64,000 nucleotides of DNA from Hyphomicrobium sp. MC1 (GTDB taxonomy: Bacteria > Pseudomonadota > Alphaproteobacteria > Rhizobiales > Hyphomicrobiaceae). The translations under genes and the position numbers were made by a program. The number at the start of each line of letters is the position of its first letter. The first letter of the stretch is position 1. Positions 54,128-62,799 of this stretch are shown piece after piece. A model generated the notes under the pieces. That model ran no database searches. It was not told the origin of the DNA and was given only the letters and a program-made list of their open reading frames with translations. The stretch covers positions 3,906,001 to 3,970,000 of the forward strand of contig NC_015717.1 in NCBI RefSeq assembly GCF_000253295.1, given 5' to 3'.

Positions 54128-54367
54128 TGTGATCCTCTTTCGCTAAGCGGGCTAACCGGATCCACTTTGCTCCGCCGATGGACCAAAACTATCCCAAAGG
54201 CGACGCGAACCAGAGCTTGGGTGCTTACGAGTTGCGAAGCGCACACGTCGTTGACGCGGGAGCGCCCCCAAGTGTCAACGGGGAGTTGATGGGCAGTGTC
54301 CTAATGCATCAGTCGCAGGACAACATGGTCATCGCATCATGTCTGCTGTTTGCATCGCAGATGGATT

Positions 54368-54454
54368 TGGTGCGGACGGAGGGACTCGAACCCTCACGAC
54401 GTTACCGTCTCAGGATTTTAAGTCCTGTGTGTCTACCGGTTCCACCACGTCCGC
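54368..54454 (-). tRNA. tRNA-Leu (anticodon UAA)
   Basis: The 87-base gene on the minus strand has acceptor GCGGACG pairing with CGTCCGC, a D arm region GTGGTGGAACCGGTAGACAC, anticodon stem CAGGA/TCCTG with loop CTTAAAA (UAA), a long variable arm GACGGTAACGTC typical of leucine tRNAs, T arm GAGGGTTCGAGTCCCTC and an encoded CCA. Its 3' 39 bases are repeated at 53212. Confidence 0.97.
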
Positions 54455-54521
54455 GTCGCTGGACCTTATGGCGGGTCAGAGGGGCGAGCGCAACACGCTG
54501 AGGAAAAGTTCCGAAGAATTA

Positions 54522-55040
54522 TCAGATCGGGCTTTCGCTGGATGGCTGTGGGTCGGTCGCAGCAGGCGCAATGTTGTAGACGCTGTGCGCTTTCTTCATC
54601 AGCGCAAGCAGTTCAGCCGGACTGTCGACGTTGACGGAATGGGGATACTGCGGATCGGTCCCGATGAGCTTGTCGGAGACGTTACCATCCGAATCAAGAA
54701 AGAGCGTGCGCGGGACGTAAGAGCCGTCCGGCTGGAAGGCGCCATTGACCTCTTTTTCCTGGTCGGCATCGACCAGGATCATCACAAAATCGCGCGAAGC
54801 TGCAACCACGGCCGGGTCCTTGAAGACCTGGCGGAACCGTTTGCAGACGGAGCACCATGTGGCGTGAAATACCATGATGACAGGCCGGCCCGTGTGCGCC
54901 GATTCATAAATGCCGGACCGCGCGTCGCGCCAGTTGATCTCGGCGCCGTTCCATTCGTCAGCGTGTGCAGGGGCACGCGCATCCGCCGATGCTGTCAGAA
55001 CGAACAGTGCGAACACAGCGGCGGCGAGCGTACGGATCAT
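54522..55040 (-). CDS. Exported thioredoxin-fold protein
   Basis: The 172-residue product has a signal peptide (TLAAAVFALFVLTASADA) and a thioredoxin fold with the redox pair C63/C66 in HATWCSVCKRF and the cis-Pro region YVPRTLFLD. It should act in the periplasm, probably in disulfide reduction or cytochrome maturation, but the partner is unknown. GGAG eight bases before ATG 55040 decides the start over an upstream in-frame ATG at 55127. It lies just upstream of tRNA-Leu on the same strand. Confidence 0.85.
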   Translation of the reverse strand: MIRTLAAAVFALFVLTASADARAPAHADEWNGAEINWRDARSGIYESAHTGRPVIMVFHATWCSVCKRFRQVFKDPAVVAASRDFVMILVDADQEKEVNGAFQPDGSYVPRTLFLDSDGNVSDKLIGTDPQYPHSVNVDSPAELLALMKKAHSVYNIAPAATDPQPSSESPI

Positions 55041-55155
55041 GCCGGATCTCCAGGCTGCAGATGATTTCCGTATTAGTCTCGCATCGGCGGATTGGAAACA
55101 AGGCAGACGCCGCAGCCGGATTAACAAGTCGTAATCCTACGGGCCTCGATAGCGA

Positions 55156-56085
55156 TCAACCGGGCTTAACGGCCGCACGGCGGTTCTCATAAGCCTGCAA
55201 ATAGAGATAAGCGAGATCGAGAAGCGGCGTCGCAACGCCGTGCGCCCTGCCGCGGCGGATCATGTCGCCGACGATCTGGTCCGCCTCGATTTGCCCACCG
55301 CGCTGGATATCGCGCAGCATCGAAGCCGACAGCGTCGAAGCCGGGTCAGTCAAGAAAGTCCGCGAAAATTCCATCGTCTCGGGCTGAGGCGGATAACCGT
55401 TTGCACCAGCGATGGCGGTGCATTCGTTCAGCACATTCAGTGTAAACTCTGCTCCGTGCGCGGCCCGCACGATGTCGCCAACGCCGGCGCGCATCAGACA
55501 CGTCGATGCTGCGAAGGCGGCGAGGAAGTACCACTTCTCCCACATCGCAAAGATAATGTCGTCGGCGTGGCGTACTTCGATGCCGCGAGCGAGTGTCTCG
55601 TAAAGCGCCGTCGCCGCCACCTTCTGCCCGGCGAAGCGCGCGCCCATCGTCAGCGTCGACAATTGCCCAAACTGGCGGATTATGCCGTCCTCGGTCAGCG
55701 TCACACTGATATGGGTAAGACCGCCGAGCACGCGCGCAGCGCCGAACGCAGCGTCGAGCGTATCAAGATGCTTCATGCCGTTGAGCACCGGCAAAATCAG
55801 TGTCTTGTCGCCGACAGCCGGGCGGATCGCATCTATCGCGCTGTCGAGGTCGTAGGCTTTCGCGCTGAGGATGACTGCATCATACGGAGCGACGATCTCG
55901 TCGCGGGTTATGGCTTTGACGGGGATATCGAGACGGCCGTCCGCGCTTTCGATCTTGAGGCCATCGCGTGCCAGCTGTTCGCGGCGCTTGGGGCGGACGA
56001 GAAACGTCACATCGACACCAGCCTTCGCCAAATAGCCGCCGAAATAGCCGCCAGTCGCACCGGCGCCGAGGAACAGCAGTTTCAT
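55156..56085 (-). CDS. 2-dehydropantoate 2-reductase family protein
   Basis: This is an NADPH-dependent ketopantoate reductase-type enzyme (PanE/ApbA family), possibly for pantothenate synthesis. The 309-residue protein starts with the Rossmann fingerprint LFLGAGATGGYFGG. The family catalytic Lys lies in WEKWYFLAAFAA, and the conserved Asn and Ser in LPVLNGMKHLD and DPASTLSASMLRDIQRGGQIEAD. PanE paralogues are common, so the exact substrate is uncertain and no symbol is given. Confidence 0.87.
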   Translation of the reverse strand: MKLLFLGAGATGGYFGGYLAKAGVDVTFLVRPKRREQLARDGLKIESADGRLDIPVKAITRDEIVAPYDAVILSAKAYDLDSAIDAIRPAVGDKTLILPVLNGMKHLDTLDAAFGAARVLGGLTHISVTLTEDGIIRQFGQLSTLTMGARFAGQKVAATALYETLARGIEVRHADDIIFAMWEKWYFLAAFAASTCLMRAGVGDIVRAAHGAEFTLNVLNECTAIAGANGYPPQPETMEFSRTFLTDPASTLSASMLRDIQRGGQIEADQIVGDMIRRGRAHGVATPLLDLAYLYLQAYENRRAAVKPG

Positions 56086-56260
56086 TGCGTTTCGCCTCTC
56101 ATTTCAATCATTCGATGCAACCGAACGGGGCGTCGATCACATCTTGTTCACGACATTCGCGATCGGACGCACGGGGAGTTGTGTGGCGGTGAACGGGTTG
56201 GGTGTCTATCTCAGATTCATCACAGGCGGCATGTGCGCCGCGCAGTTTAATGGAGCTTAC

Positions 56261-56548
56261 ATGACTCGCATAATGTTAATTGGATTGGCGCTGACCGGCA
56301 TGGCGCTTCCGGCTTATGCCGACGAAGCAGCAACGAACAACGGCGCGTCAGCGGCTGCCTTGAGTGCCGAACTCGCGAACGCGGCAAACGCCGAGCAGGC
56401 GCGCGTGCAGTTGGCACATCAGGGATATACCGGAATTTCTCCGCTTTATCGCGGCGAGCAAGGCCAGTGGGTCGGCAATGCCGTGAAGGATGGCAGAACA
56501 GTCATCGTGTCGGTGCTGCTGCCGCAGGCGCGGGGCCTTACAAACTAA
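56261..56548 (+). CDS. Small exported protein, PepSY-like
   Basis: The 95-residue product has a signal peptide ending AYA at residue 20, an Ala/Asn-rich stretch and a C-terminal segment (ARVQLAHQGYTGISPLYRGE, then QGQWVGNAVKDGRTVIVSVL). That pattern recalls small PepSY-type domains, but I am not sure of the family. GGAG lies six bases before ATG 56261. A strong terminator follows about 50 bases after the stop. Confidence 0.72.
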   Translation: MTRIMLIGLALTGMALPAYADEAATNNGASAAALSAELANAANAEQARVQLAHQGYTGISPLYRGEQGQWVGNAVKDGRTVIVSVLLPQARGLTN

Positions 56549-56600
56549 TCTCGGCGATTACCCCGACCGGATTTCAAGCCCAGTAGTCCGGATAAAACTT

Positions 56601-56631
56601 AAGCGCCTTTCACTTGAAAGGCGCTTTTTTT
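56601..56631 (+). terminator. Rho-independent terminator after the small exported protein
   Basis: An 11-bp perfect stem (AAGCGCCTTTC / GAAAGGCGCTT) with a four-base loop is followed by a T run. Confidence 0.92.
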
Positions 56632-56638
56632 GTTGGCG

Positions 56639-56777
56639 ATTGGCGACTCCCCGGTGGGAAGCAGGCAGCCAATCGCACGCATTTATCGTCATGCCGACGA
56701 AGGTCGGCATCCAGGCGGCCTTTAGCATGACGGATGGCGCGAGTTGGCTGGATCCCGGCCTGCGCCGGGATGACGTC
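56639..56777. repeat. Composite palindromic repeat, copy 1
   Basis: This mosaic of about 139 bp has three parts. First is ATTGGCGACTC facing GCCAATCGC. Second is a CGTCATGCCGACGAAGGTCG-type hairpin (56687-56715). Third is a TGGATCCCGGCCTGCGCCGG-type hairpin ending GATGACGTC (56745-56777). The same three parts in the same order occur at 60087-60224. It lies downstream of the convergent aspS. Confidence 0.85.
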
Positions 56778-56796
56778 AGAGAAGGTGAGACGTTGA

Positions 56797-56829
56797 TTGT
56801 CATCCTCGGTGCAAAGCCGAGGATGACAA
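56797..56829. repeat. Perfect 13-bp hairpin near the aspS 3' end
   Basis: TTGTCATCCTCGG (56797-56809) and CCGAGGATGACAA (56817-56829) pair perfectly around a seven-base loop, seven bases beyond the aspS stop. There is no T run, so it is either a transcript-stabilising hairpin or another repeat unit rather than a standard terminator. Confidence 0.75.
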
Positions 56830-56835
56830 AGAGCT

Positions 56836-58653
56836 CTAGGCTTTCTTCTCCGGCGTGACGACACGGATGGAGAGTTCGCGCAGTTGCTTGGGCGAGGCTT
56901 CGCTCGGCGCGCCCATCAGAAGATCTGCCGCCTGCTGGTTCATCGGGAAGAGCGCAACTTCGCGAACGGTCTTGCCGCCTGTCAGCAGCATGACGATGCG
57001 TTCGATGCCAGCCGCCATACCGCCGTGCGGCGGCGCGCCATATTGGAATGCGCGGTAGAGACCACCGAAGCGCGCTTCGACATCGGCCTTCGAAAGCCCG
57101 GTGATCTCGAACGCTTTCACCATCGTCTCGGGGACATGGTTACGAACCGAGCCCGAGGCAATCTCGTAGCCGTTGCAGACGATGTCGTACTGGTTCGCCT
57201 TGAGCGCGAGAAGCGCATCGCGGCCGGATTTCTCGGCGGCTTCCAGCGCCTCACGGCCGCCCTTTGGCATCGAGAACGGGTTGTGAGAGAAGTCGATCTT
57301 CTTGTCTTCCTCGTTCCATTCGTAGAACGGGAAGTCGACGATCCAGGCGAGCGCGAAGCGGTTCTCGTCGATCAGCTTCAATTCATGACCGGCGCGATCG
57401 CGGGCCGCGCCTGCGAACTTGTAGAAGTTCGCGGGGTTGCCGCCGACGAAGAAGACGGCGTCGCCGTCCTTCAGGCCGAGCTGGTTCTTGATCGCAATCG
57501 TGCGTTCGGGGCCGATGTTCTTCGCAATCGGACCGGCGCCCGCTTCGTCGCCGTCGCGCCAGAAGATATAGCCGAGGCCCGGCTGCCCTTCGCCTTGCGC
57601 CCAGGAGTTCATGCGGTCGCAGAATGCGCGGCTGCCGCCGGTCGGCGCGGGGATTGCCCAAATGCGCGTCTTGGCATCCTTCTCGATCATGCCCGCGAAG
57701 ACCTTGAAGCCCGAGCCGCGGAAGTGCTCGGTGACATCGGCCATCTCGATCGGGTTGCGCAGATCGGGCTTGTCGGAGCCGTACTTGGCGATGGCCGTAT
57801 CGTAAGGAATGCGCGGCCAGCCTTTCGTGACCGGCTTGCCGTTGCCGAATTCCTCGAACAGGCCGGTGATGACTGGCTCCATCGTCTGGAACACGTCTTC
57901 CTGCTCGACGAAGCTCATCTCGACGTCAAGCTGGTAGAACTCGCCGGGCAGACGGTCGGCGCGCGGGTCTTCGTCGCGAAAGCAAGGTGCGATCTGGAAA
58001 TAGCGGTCGAAGCCAGAGACCATCAAAAGTTGCTTGTACTGCTGTGGGGCCTGCGGCAGGGCGTAGAATTTGCCCGAATGAATGCGGCTCGGCACGAGGA
58101 AGTCGCGCGCGCCTTCGGGGCTCGATGCGGTCAGGATCGGCGTCGGGAATTCGTTGAAGCCTACGTCATGCATGCGGCGGCGAATCGAGCGCGTGATGTC
58201 GAGCCGCTTCATGATGATGCCGTGCAGCGTCTCGCGGCGCAGATCGAGGAAGCGATATTGCAGGCGCAGGTCTTCCGGGTAATCGGGCTCGCCGAAGACC
58301 GGAACGGGAAGCTCTTTCGCGGCGGAAAGCACTTCGATTTCAGTGGCGTAAAGCTCGACCTCACCCGTCGGCAGCTCCGGGTTGACAGTGCCTTCGGGCC
58401 GGTCGCGGACCTTCCCGTCGACGCGGACAACCCATTCTGAACGCAGAGTTTCGGCGACCTTGAACGCCGGGCTGTCGGGATCGGCCACCACCTGGGTCAG
58501 GCCGTAATGATCGCGCAGGTCAATAAACAGAACGCCGCCGTGGTCACGCACGCGGTGCACCCAGCCCGAAAGACGTACGTCGGAGCCGACGTCGCTCTTC
58601 CGGAGCGCGCCGCAGGTGTGCGAGCGATAACGATGCAGCTTAGCCTCGGCCAT
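56836..58653 (-). CDS. aspS: Aspartyl-tRNA synthetase
   Basis: AspS charges tRNA-Asp (in many alphaproteobacteria also tRNA-Asn). The 605-residue class II enzyme has an N-terminal OB-fold anticodon domain (VRLSGWVHRVRDHGGVLFIDLRDH), motif 2 FQIAPCFRDEDPRADR, the bacterial insertion domain after residue about 290, and motif 3 GGMAAGIERIVMLL. Whether it is the non-discriminating type would depend on gatCAB and asnS, which are not in the window. Confidence 0.97.
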   Translation of the reverse strand: MAEAKLHRYRSHTCGALRKSDVGSDVRLSGWVHRVRDHGGVLFIDLRDHYGLTQVVADPDSPAFKVAETLRSEWVVRVDGKVRDRPEGTVNPELPTGEVELYATEIEVLSAAKELPVPVFGEPDYPEDLRLQYRFLDLRRETLHGIIMKRLDITRSIRRRMHDVGFNEFPTPILTASSPEGARDFLVPSRIHSGKFYALPQAPQQYKQLLMVSGFDRYFQIAPCFRDEDPRADRLPGEFYQLDVEMSFVEQEDVFQTMEPVITGLFEEFGNGKPVTKGWPRIPYDTAIAKYGSDKPDLRNPIEMADVTEHFRGSGFKVFAGMIEKDAKTRIWAIPAPTGGSRAFCDRMNSWAQGEGQPGLGYIFWRDGDEAGAGPIAKNIGPERTIAIKNQLGLKDGDAVFFVGGNPANFYKFAGAARDRAGHELKLIDENRFALAWIVDFPFYEWNEEDKKIDFSHNPFSMPKGGREALEAAEKSGRDALLALKANQYDIVCNGYEIASGSVRNHVPETMVKAFEITGLSKADVEARFGGLYRAFQYGAPPHGGMAAGIERIVMLLTGGKTVREVALFPMNQQAADLLMGAPSEASPKQLRELSIRVVTPEKKA

Positions 58654-58917
58654 GGCCGGAAAACCCTTTGGTCATGTGGGTGAAAATCGCCGCGGAAAAG
58701 CGCATGTGGGCGGCGGAAAGTCAAGGTTACCGCCCGACAGAGTTTCCGGCTGGCCCTCCGCACGGATATTCGGGCGTGCGGGCCCCGTAATTCCAGGGAT
58801 TTCATAGTGGGGATTTCCGGGCCACCCTTGGAGGCCGCCGGCGTCCAAAAGCCTGTTCACGCCGCGACCAAGCTGATGGCGACAACAACAAATCCATGCG
58901 CTATAGGCGTTGCCCTG

Positions 58918-60072
58918 ATGCGAATGATCACGACCACGTCCGAACTGTCGGCACTCTGCGATGTGCTGGCGAAAAGTGAATATGTTGCCGTTGACACCGA
59001 ATTTCTGCGCGAGCAGACGTTCTGGCCGTTGCTGTGCCTTATCCAGCTCGCGGGGCCGGAAGCCGAGGCGGTCGTCGACCCGTTGAGTCCCGGCATCGAC
59101 CTGACACCATTCTATAATTTGATGGCGAACGAGTCGGTCGTGAAAGTGTTTCACGCCGCGCGGCAGGATATCGAAATTGTCTATCTGAAGTCGCAAGTCG
59201 TGCCGACGCCGGTGTTCGACAGTCAGGTCGCCGCGATGGTCTGCGGCTATGGCGACAGCATCAGCTATGTGAACCTCGTCAAGAAGACGACGGGCGTCGA
59301 TCTCGACAAAAGTTCCCGCTTCACGGACTGGAGCCGCCGGCCCCTGTCCGACAAGCAGCTCGACTACGCGCTGGCCGACGTCACGCACCTGCGCGACGTC
59401 TATGTGCGTCTCAAGCAGATGCTGGAAAAGACCGGCCGGACGCCGTGGCTGCAGGAAGAGATGGAAGTGCTCATCAGCCCTTCCACCTACGATGCGAAAC
59501 CGGAAAATGCCTGGCAGCGGCTGAAGCTGCGCGTGAAGGGACGCAAGTCGCTCGCCGTGCTGATCGAGCTTGCCGCGTGGCGTGAACGGATGGCGCAACA
59601 GCTCGACGTGCCGCGCGGCCGCGTGCTGCGCGACGATGCGCTTTACGATATCGCCAATCAGTTGCCCGCCAGCGCCGATGCGCTTGGGCAATTGCGTACG
59701 CTGTCGGACGGTTTTGCGCGCTCGCAGCGGGCGAAGGAAATCATCGATGTCGTGAAGGCGGGTCTGGCGCGCGATCCGAAGACGCTGCCGAAGATCGAGC
59801 GCAACGAAGCGCTCTCGGCCGAAGCGAGCGCGACGCTGGAGCTTTTAAAAGTACTGCTGAAGGCGGCCGCTGCCGAGCATGGCGTGGCGCCGCGCATCAT
59901 TGCCGATAGCGATGATCTGGAACAGCTCGCGACATCGGATGAAGCCGATATTCTGGCCCTGCAGGGTTGGCGGCGGACGCTGTTTGGCGATGCCGCGCTG
60001 AAGCTCAAGCGTGGTGAGCTTGCGCTGACCCTCGTCAACGGCGAAGTGCGCGCGGTGCCTGCTGCGAGGTAG
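58918..60072 (+). CDS. rnd: Ribonuclease D
   Basis: Rnd is a 3'-5' exoribonuclease that trims tRNA and other stable RNA ends. DEDD residues are seen in AVDTEFLREQTFWP (D, E), VFHAARQDIEI (D) and DYALADVTHLRDVY (Y, D). An HRDC domain follows (about 210-290), then a C-terminal helical part. The start is unclear: ATG 58918 or 58924 gives the family N-terminus (MITTTSELSALCD), while 58876 and 58807 are open but atypical. It is divergent from aspS. Confidence 0.92.
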   Translation: MRMITTTSELSALCDVLAKSEYVAVDTEFLREQTFWPLLCLIQLAGPEAEAVVDPLSPGIDLTPFYNLMANESVVKVFHAARQDIEIVYLKSQVVPTPVFDSQVAAMVCGYGDSISYVNLVKKTTGVDLDKSSRFTDWSRRPLSDKQLDYALADVTHLRDVYVRLKQMLEKTGRTPWLQEEMEVLISPSTYDAKPENAWQRLKLRVKGRKSLAVLIELAAWRERMAQQLDVPRGRVLRDDALYDIANQLPASADALGQLRTLSDGFARSQRAKEIIDVVKAGLARDPKTLPKIERNEALSAEASATLELLKVLLKAAAAEHGVAPRIIADSDDLEQLATSDEADILALQGWRRTLFGDAALKLKRGELALTLVNGEVRAVPAAR

Positions 60073-60086
60073 AGTTTGTAGTTGCA

Positions 60087-60224
60087 ATTGGCGACTCGCA
60101 TTCCGTAAGGCCGCCAATCGCGGACACACGCCACCGTCATGCCGACGAAGGTCGGCACCCAGACAAGCCTCGACAAGACAGATATTGCAATTTCACTGGA
60201 TCCCGGCCTTCGCCGGGATGACGT
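60087..60224. repeat. Composite palindromic repeat, copy 2
   Basis: This is the second copy of the three-part element at 56639: ATTGGCGACTC/GCCAATCGC (from 60087), the CGTCATGCCGACGAAGGTCG hairpin (60135-60162) and the ACTGGATCCCGGCCTTCGCC hairpin ending ATGACGTT (60195-60224). It lies between the convergent rnd and DnaJ-like genes. Confidence 0.87.
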
Positions 60225-60234
60225 TAGGGACTGG

Positions 60235-61173
60235 CTACTTCCGGCCCGGATCGTACGAGTGAGTCTGGCGCCATTCGGAGAAGAAGTACGACAGGCTATC
60301 GTCGATCTCGGACGGCATGACAATCTTGACGGTGACGAGCTGATCGCCGACGTGGCCGTTCTTGCCGCGCGCCCCCTTGCCCTTCAGGCGAAACGTCTTG
60401 CCGGAACTCGTGCCCTTGGGAAGCGTCAACTGCACGCGGCCCGTGGCGGTCGGAACTTCGACACGGCCGCCGAGAACCGCTTCGTCGATCGTGATCGGCA
60501 GCTCAAGCAGCAGATCATCACCCTCACGGCGGAAATCGGGATGCGGGCGAACCTTGATTTCGACCAGAGCGTCGCCCGCCTCGCCACCGATGGCGCCGGG
60601 CGCGCCCTTACCTTTGAGCCGCAGAACCTGACCGTCGACCACGCCTTCGGGAACGTTGAGATCGAGTGTGCCGCCGTCAGGCAGCGTGACGCGCTTCTTG
60701 GTGCCTTGAACTGCGTCGAGAAAATCGACCTCTAGCGAATAGCGGACATCGTTGCCGCGGGGACCCGCTCCCTGCGCATCGCGGCGGGCGCGGGTGCCGG
60801 CGGCGCCGAAGACGTCTGAAAAAATGTCGGAGAAGCTGAAGTCATCGAAACCGCCACCCGCCCCTGCCCGGCCCTCGAAACCGCGGGCGCCGAACGGGCT
60901 GTGACGCCCGGCACCGGCTCCGGCCCGGCTCCATTGCGGGCGGCGCGGATCGCCTTTGGCGTCGATTTCGCCCGCATCGTACTGGCGGCGCTTTTCCGGA
61001 TCGCTCAGGATGTCGTTGGCGGCGGTGATTTTCTTGAAGCGCTCGGCCGCGCCGGCATTGCCGGGATTGACGTCAGGATGGCTGGCTTTCGCGAGCTTGC
61101 GAAATGCACTGCGTATTTCATCCTCTGACGCCCCGCGCGATACGCCGAGAATATCGTAAAGATCTTCCGCCAT
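60235..61173 (-). CDS. DnaJ-class co-chaperone (CbpA-like, no zinc finger)
   Basis: The 312-residue protein has an N-terminal J-domain with the HPD motif (FRKLAKASHPDVNPGN), a Gly/Phe/Arg-rich linker and two C-terminal substrate-binding beta domains (LPDGGTLDLNVPEGV and LTLPKGTSSGKTFRLKGKG). The zinc-finger of classical DnaJ is absent, as in CbpA. It stimulates DnaK-type chaperones. ATG 61173 (MAEDLYDILG) fits the family; 61188 is an alternative. Confidence 0.93.
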   Translation of the reverse strand: MAEDLYDILGVSRGASEDEIRSAFRKLAKASHPDVNPGNAGAAERFKKITAANDILSDPEKRRQYDAGEIDAKGDPRRPQWSRAGAGAGRHSPFGARGFEGRAGAGGGFDDFSFSDIFSDVFGAAGTRARRDAQGAGPRGNDVRYSLEVDFLDAVQGTKKRVTLPDGGTLDLNVPEGVVDGQVLRLKGKGAPGAIGGEAGDALVEIKVRPHPDFRREGDDLLLELPITIDEAVLGGRVEVPTATGRVQLTLPKGTSSGKTFRLKGKGARGKNGHVGDQLVTVKIVMPSEIDDSLSYFFSEWRQTHSYDPGRK

Positions 61174-61250
61174 GGAGGCTGTCTTCATCCTGCGAACTTT
61201 AATCCGAGATTATCAGAAATTGTTGCGACGCAAGCGAGGCGTACTGCCTC

Positions 61251-62786
61251 TCAACCGCTAAATCGGATTTCCGCCCGCTTGCCGACCAATTCGGCGAGTG
61301 CTCCGAATCGCCGCCGCAGCCTTTCCCCGTCCAGGGCCGCATAAACCGGGGGAAGGGTCAGGACAAGCGCGCCGTCTTCAAAGCTGAGGGGCGTCTGGTC
61401 GATGACGCCCGCCATGCCGATCGAGAGCATATGGGCAGCCCGGATCGCCGCACCAAGAATCCGGGCTCGACGCTGCACACGTTTACTAACAAGGCTGCGC
61501 AGGCGGTCCGAAAGCCCGGCGCTGCTATCCTCGGATGTCTCGTGGCGGTGAAAAACCGAGAGGGCCAGAAATATCCGCCCCTGGTGGTCCACGCCGCCCA
61601 GCCCGGCATGGGCGATGGTGTTGATGCTCTGCTCGCCACGGTAGTCGGGATGCGCCCGCCAGCCGGCATCCGACAACAGGCAGGCTGCGTGTCTCAGGCG
61701 TCGTTCATCCGCCGTTTCTTCGAGGGCTGGATCGGAGAAGAGTTGGTCGGTCCAGGCGCAAAGCTCGTAAGCGTGCTCGACCGAACGGGAGCGGAGCGCG
61801 GCGTAATCCTCACAGAAACTGATCAGCGGATCGCGCGCTTTCTCGTAGGGCGGCAGAAGTCCGTAGATCAAGCCTTCGCGGATGCCGAACACGGAGAATA
61901 CGACTTGGCGCGGTTCCATCTGCCGCAACAGGCGCTCCAGCACGAGGGCGCCGAACGGCAGGACTTCGCGGCGGGCCCGGGCGACGCCGGTGATGCCGGG
62001 CAAATCGAGCGGCTTCTTGACCTTGCGGAACTGCTCGCACAGGTCGAGCGCTTCGCGCGTGGTCAACCGATAGCCCTGCATGACGCGCAACGGATAATCG
62101 ACGCGGTCCATCTGCATTTTCGCGAGCGCGCGCCACGTGCCGCCGACGGCATAGAACGTGCGCCCCGTGCCGTTTCTGAGCCAGGGCAAACTTGCCAGCG
62201 CGTTGTCGATGATATCGGTCGCGCGTTCGATCTTGTTGCCGGTGGTGTCGATCAGGCGCAGACCGCCGAGCGGCAAGGTCGCGGCTTCCTTAAGGCGATC
62301 CTGCTCCAGATCGATCAATTCGAGGCTGCCGCCGCCCAGATCGCCCGCGACGCCGTCGGCATCGATGAAACCCATCATGATGCCCTGGGCGGCGAGGCGA
62401 GCTTCCGTTTCGCCAGAGAGGACTTCGATCTTCGCGCCGATCGCCTTCTCGCCACGGGTGATGAAGTCATGGCCATTCTGAGCGTCGCGAACGGCCGCGG
62501 TGGCAATCACCATGATGTTCTTGACGCTGAGGATATGCGCGATCACGCGGAAGCGTGACAGGGCCGCGATGGCGCGTTCGACGGCATCGGCCGCGAGACT
62601 GCCGGTCGTTGCGACCGAGCGCCCGAGACCGCAAAGGATCTTTTCGTTGAAGACCGGCGTCGGTGCCCGCACGGCGCCTTCATAGACGACAAGGCGCACG
62701 GAGTTGGAGCCGATGTCGACAACGGCGATAGGCTCCATTTCTGCGGTGCGCTCATTCGCGCCCGAGATTTCTTTCCACCGTGTCAT
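61251..62786 (-). CDS. ppx: Exopolyphosphatase, Ppx/GppA family
   Basis: Ppx removes phosphate from polyphosphate ends or hydrolyses pppGpp. The 511-residue protein has the ASKHA phosphate-binding start VVDIGSNSVRLVVYEG, VIATAAVRDAQNG, GDLGGGSLELIDL and a C-terminal HD-like helical domain (RLRHAACLLSDAGWRAHPDYR). GGAG five bases before ATG 62786 sets the start, 13 bases after the ppk stop, so ppk and ppx are one operon with opposing roles in polyphosphate turnover. Confidence 0.94.
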   Translation of the reverse strand: MTRWKEISGANERTAEMEPIAVVDIGSNSVRLVVYEGAVRAPTPVFNEKILCGLGRSVATTGSLAADAVERAIAALSRFRVIAHILSVKNIMVIATAAVRDAQNGHDFITRGEKAIGAKIEVLSGETEARLAAQGIMMGFIDADGVAGDLGGGSLELIDLEQDRLKEAATLPLGGLRLIDTTGNKIERATDIIDNALASLPWLRNGTGRTFYAVGGTWRALAKMQMDRVDYPLRVMQGYRLTTREALDLCEQFRKVKKPLDLPGITGVARARREVLPFGALVLERLLRQMEPRQVVFSVFGIREGLIYGLLPPYEKARDPLISFCEDYAALRSRSVEHAYELCAWTDQLFSDPALEETADERRLRHAACLLSDAGWRAHPDYRGEQSINTIAHAGLGGVDHQGRIFLALSVFHRHETSEDSSAGLSDRLRSLVSKRVQRRARILGAAIRAAHMLSIGMAGVIDQTPLSFEDGALVLTLPPVYAALDGERLRRRFGALAELVGKRAEIRFSG

Positions 62787-62799
62787 TCAAGCTCCGGGC

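Larger units (their letters stand above)
53212..54406. mobile_element. Small tRNA-Leu-integrated islet carrying a transporter gene
   Basis: A perfect 39-bp direct repeat flanks about 1.16 kb directly downstream of the tRNA-Leu 3' end, the geometry of an integrated genomic island. Inside is one transporter gene (53267-54127) and 240 bases (54128-54367) with no gene. No integrase or excisionase is present, so it is a decayed remnant, a satellite mobilised by another element, or an old rearrangement. Hand counts of some 60-base lines inside give about 48-58% G+C against about 70% in one line of the neighbouring methyltransferase gene. Confidence 0.65.

Noticed and set aside
54128..54367. Hidden integrase or excisionase in the tRNA islet
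   Set aside because: The 240-base gap has no frame of useful length and no recombinase motif on either strand.
56884..58440. Forward frame of 518 codons opposite aspS
   Set aside because: It has no recognisable domains; aspS on the other strand is certain.
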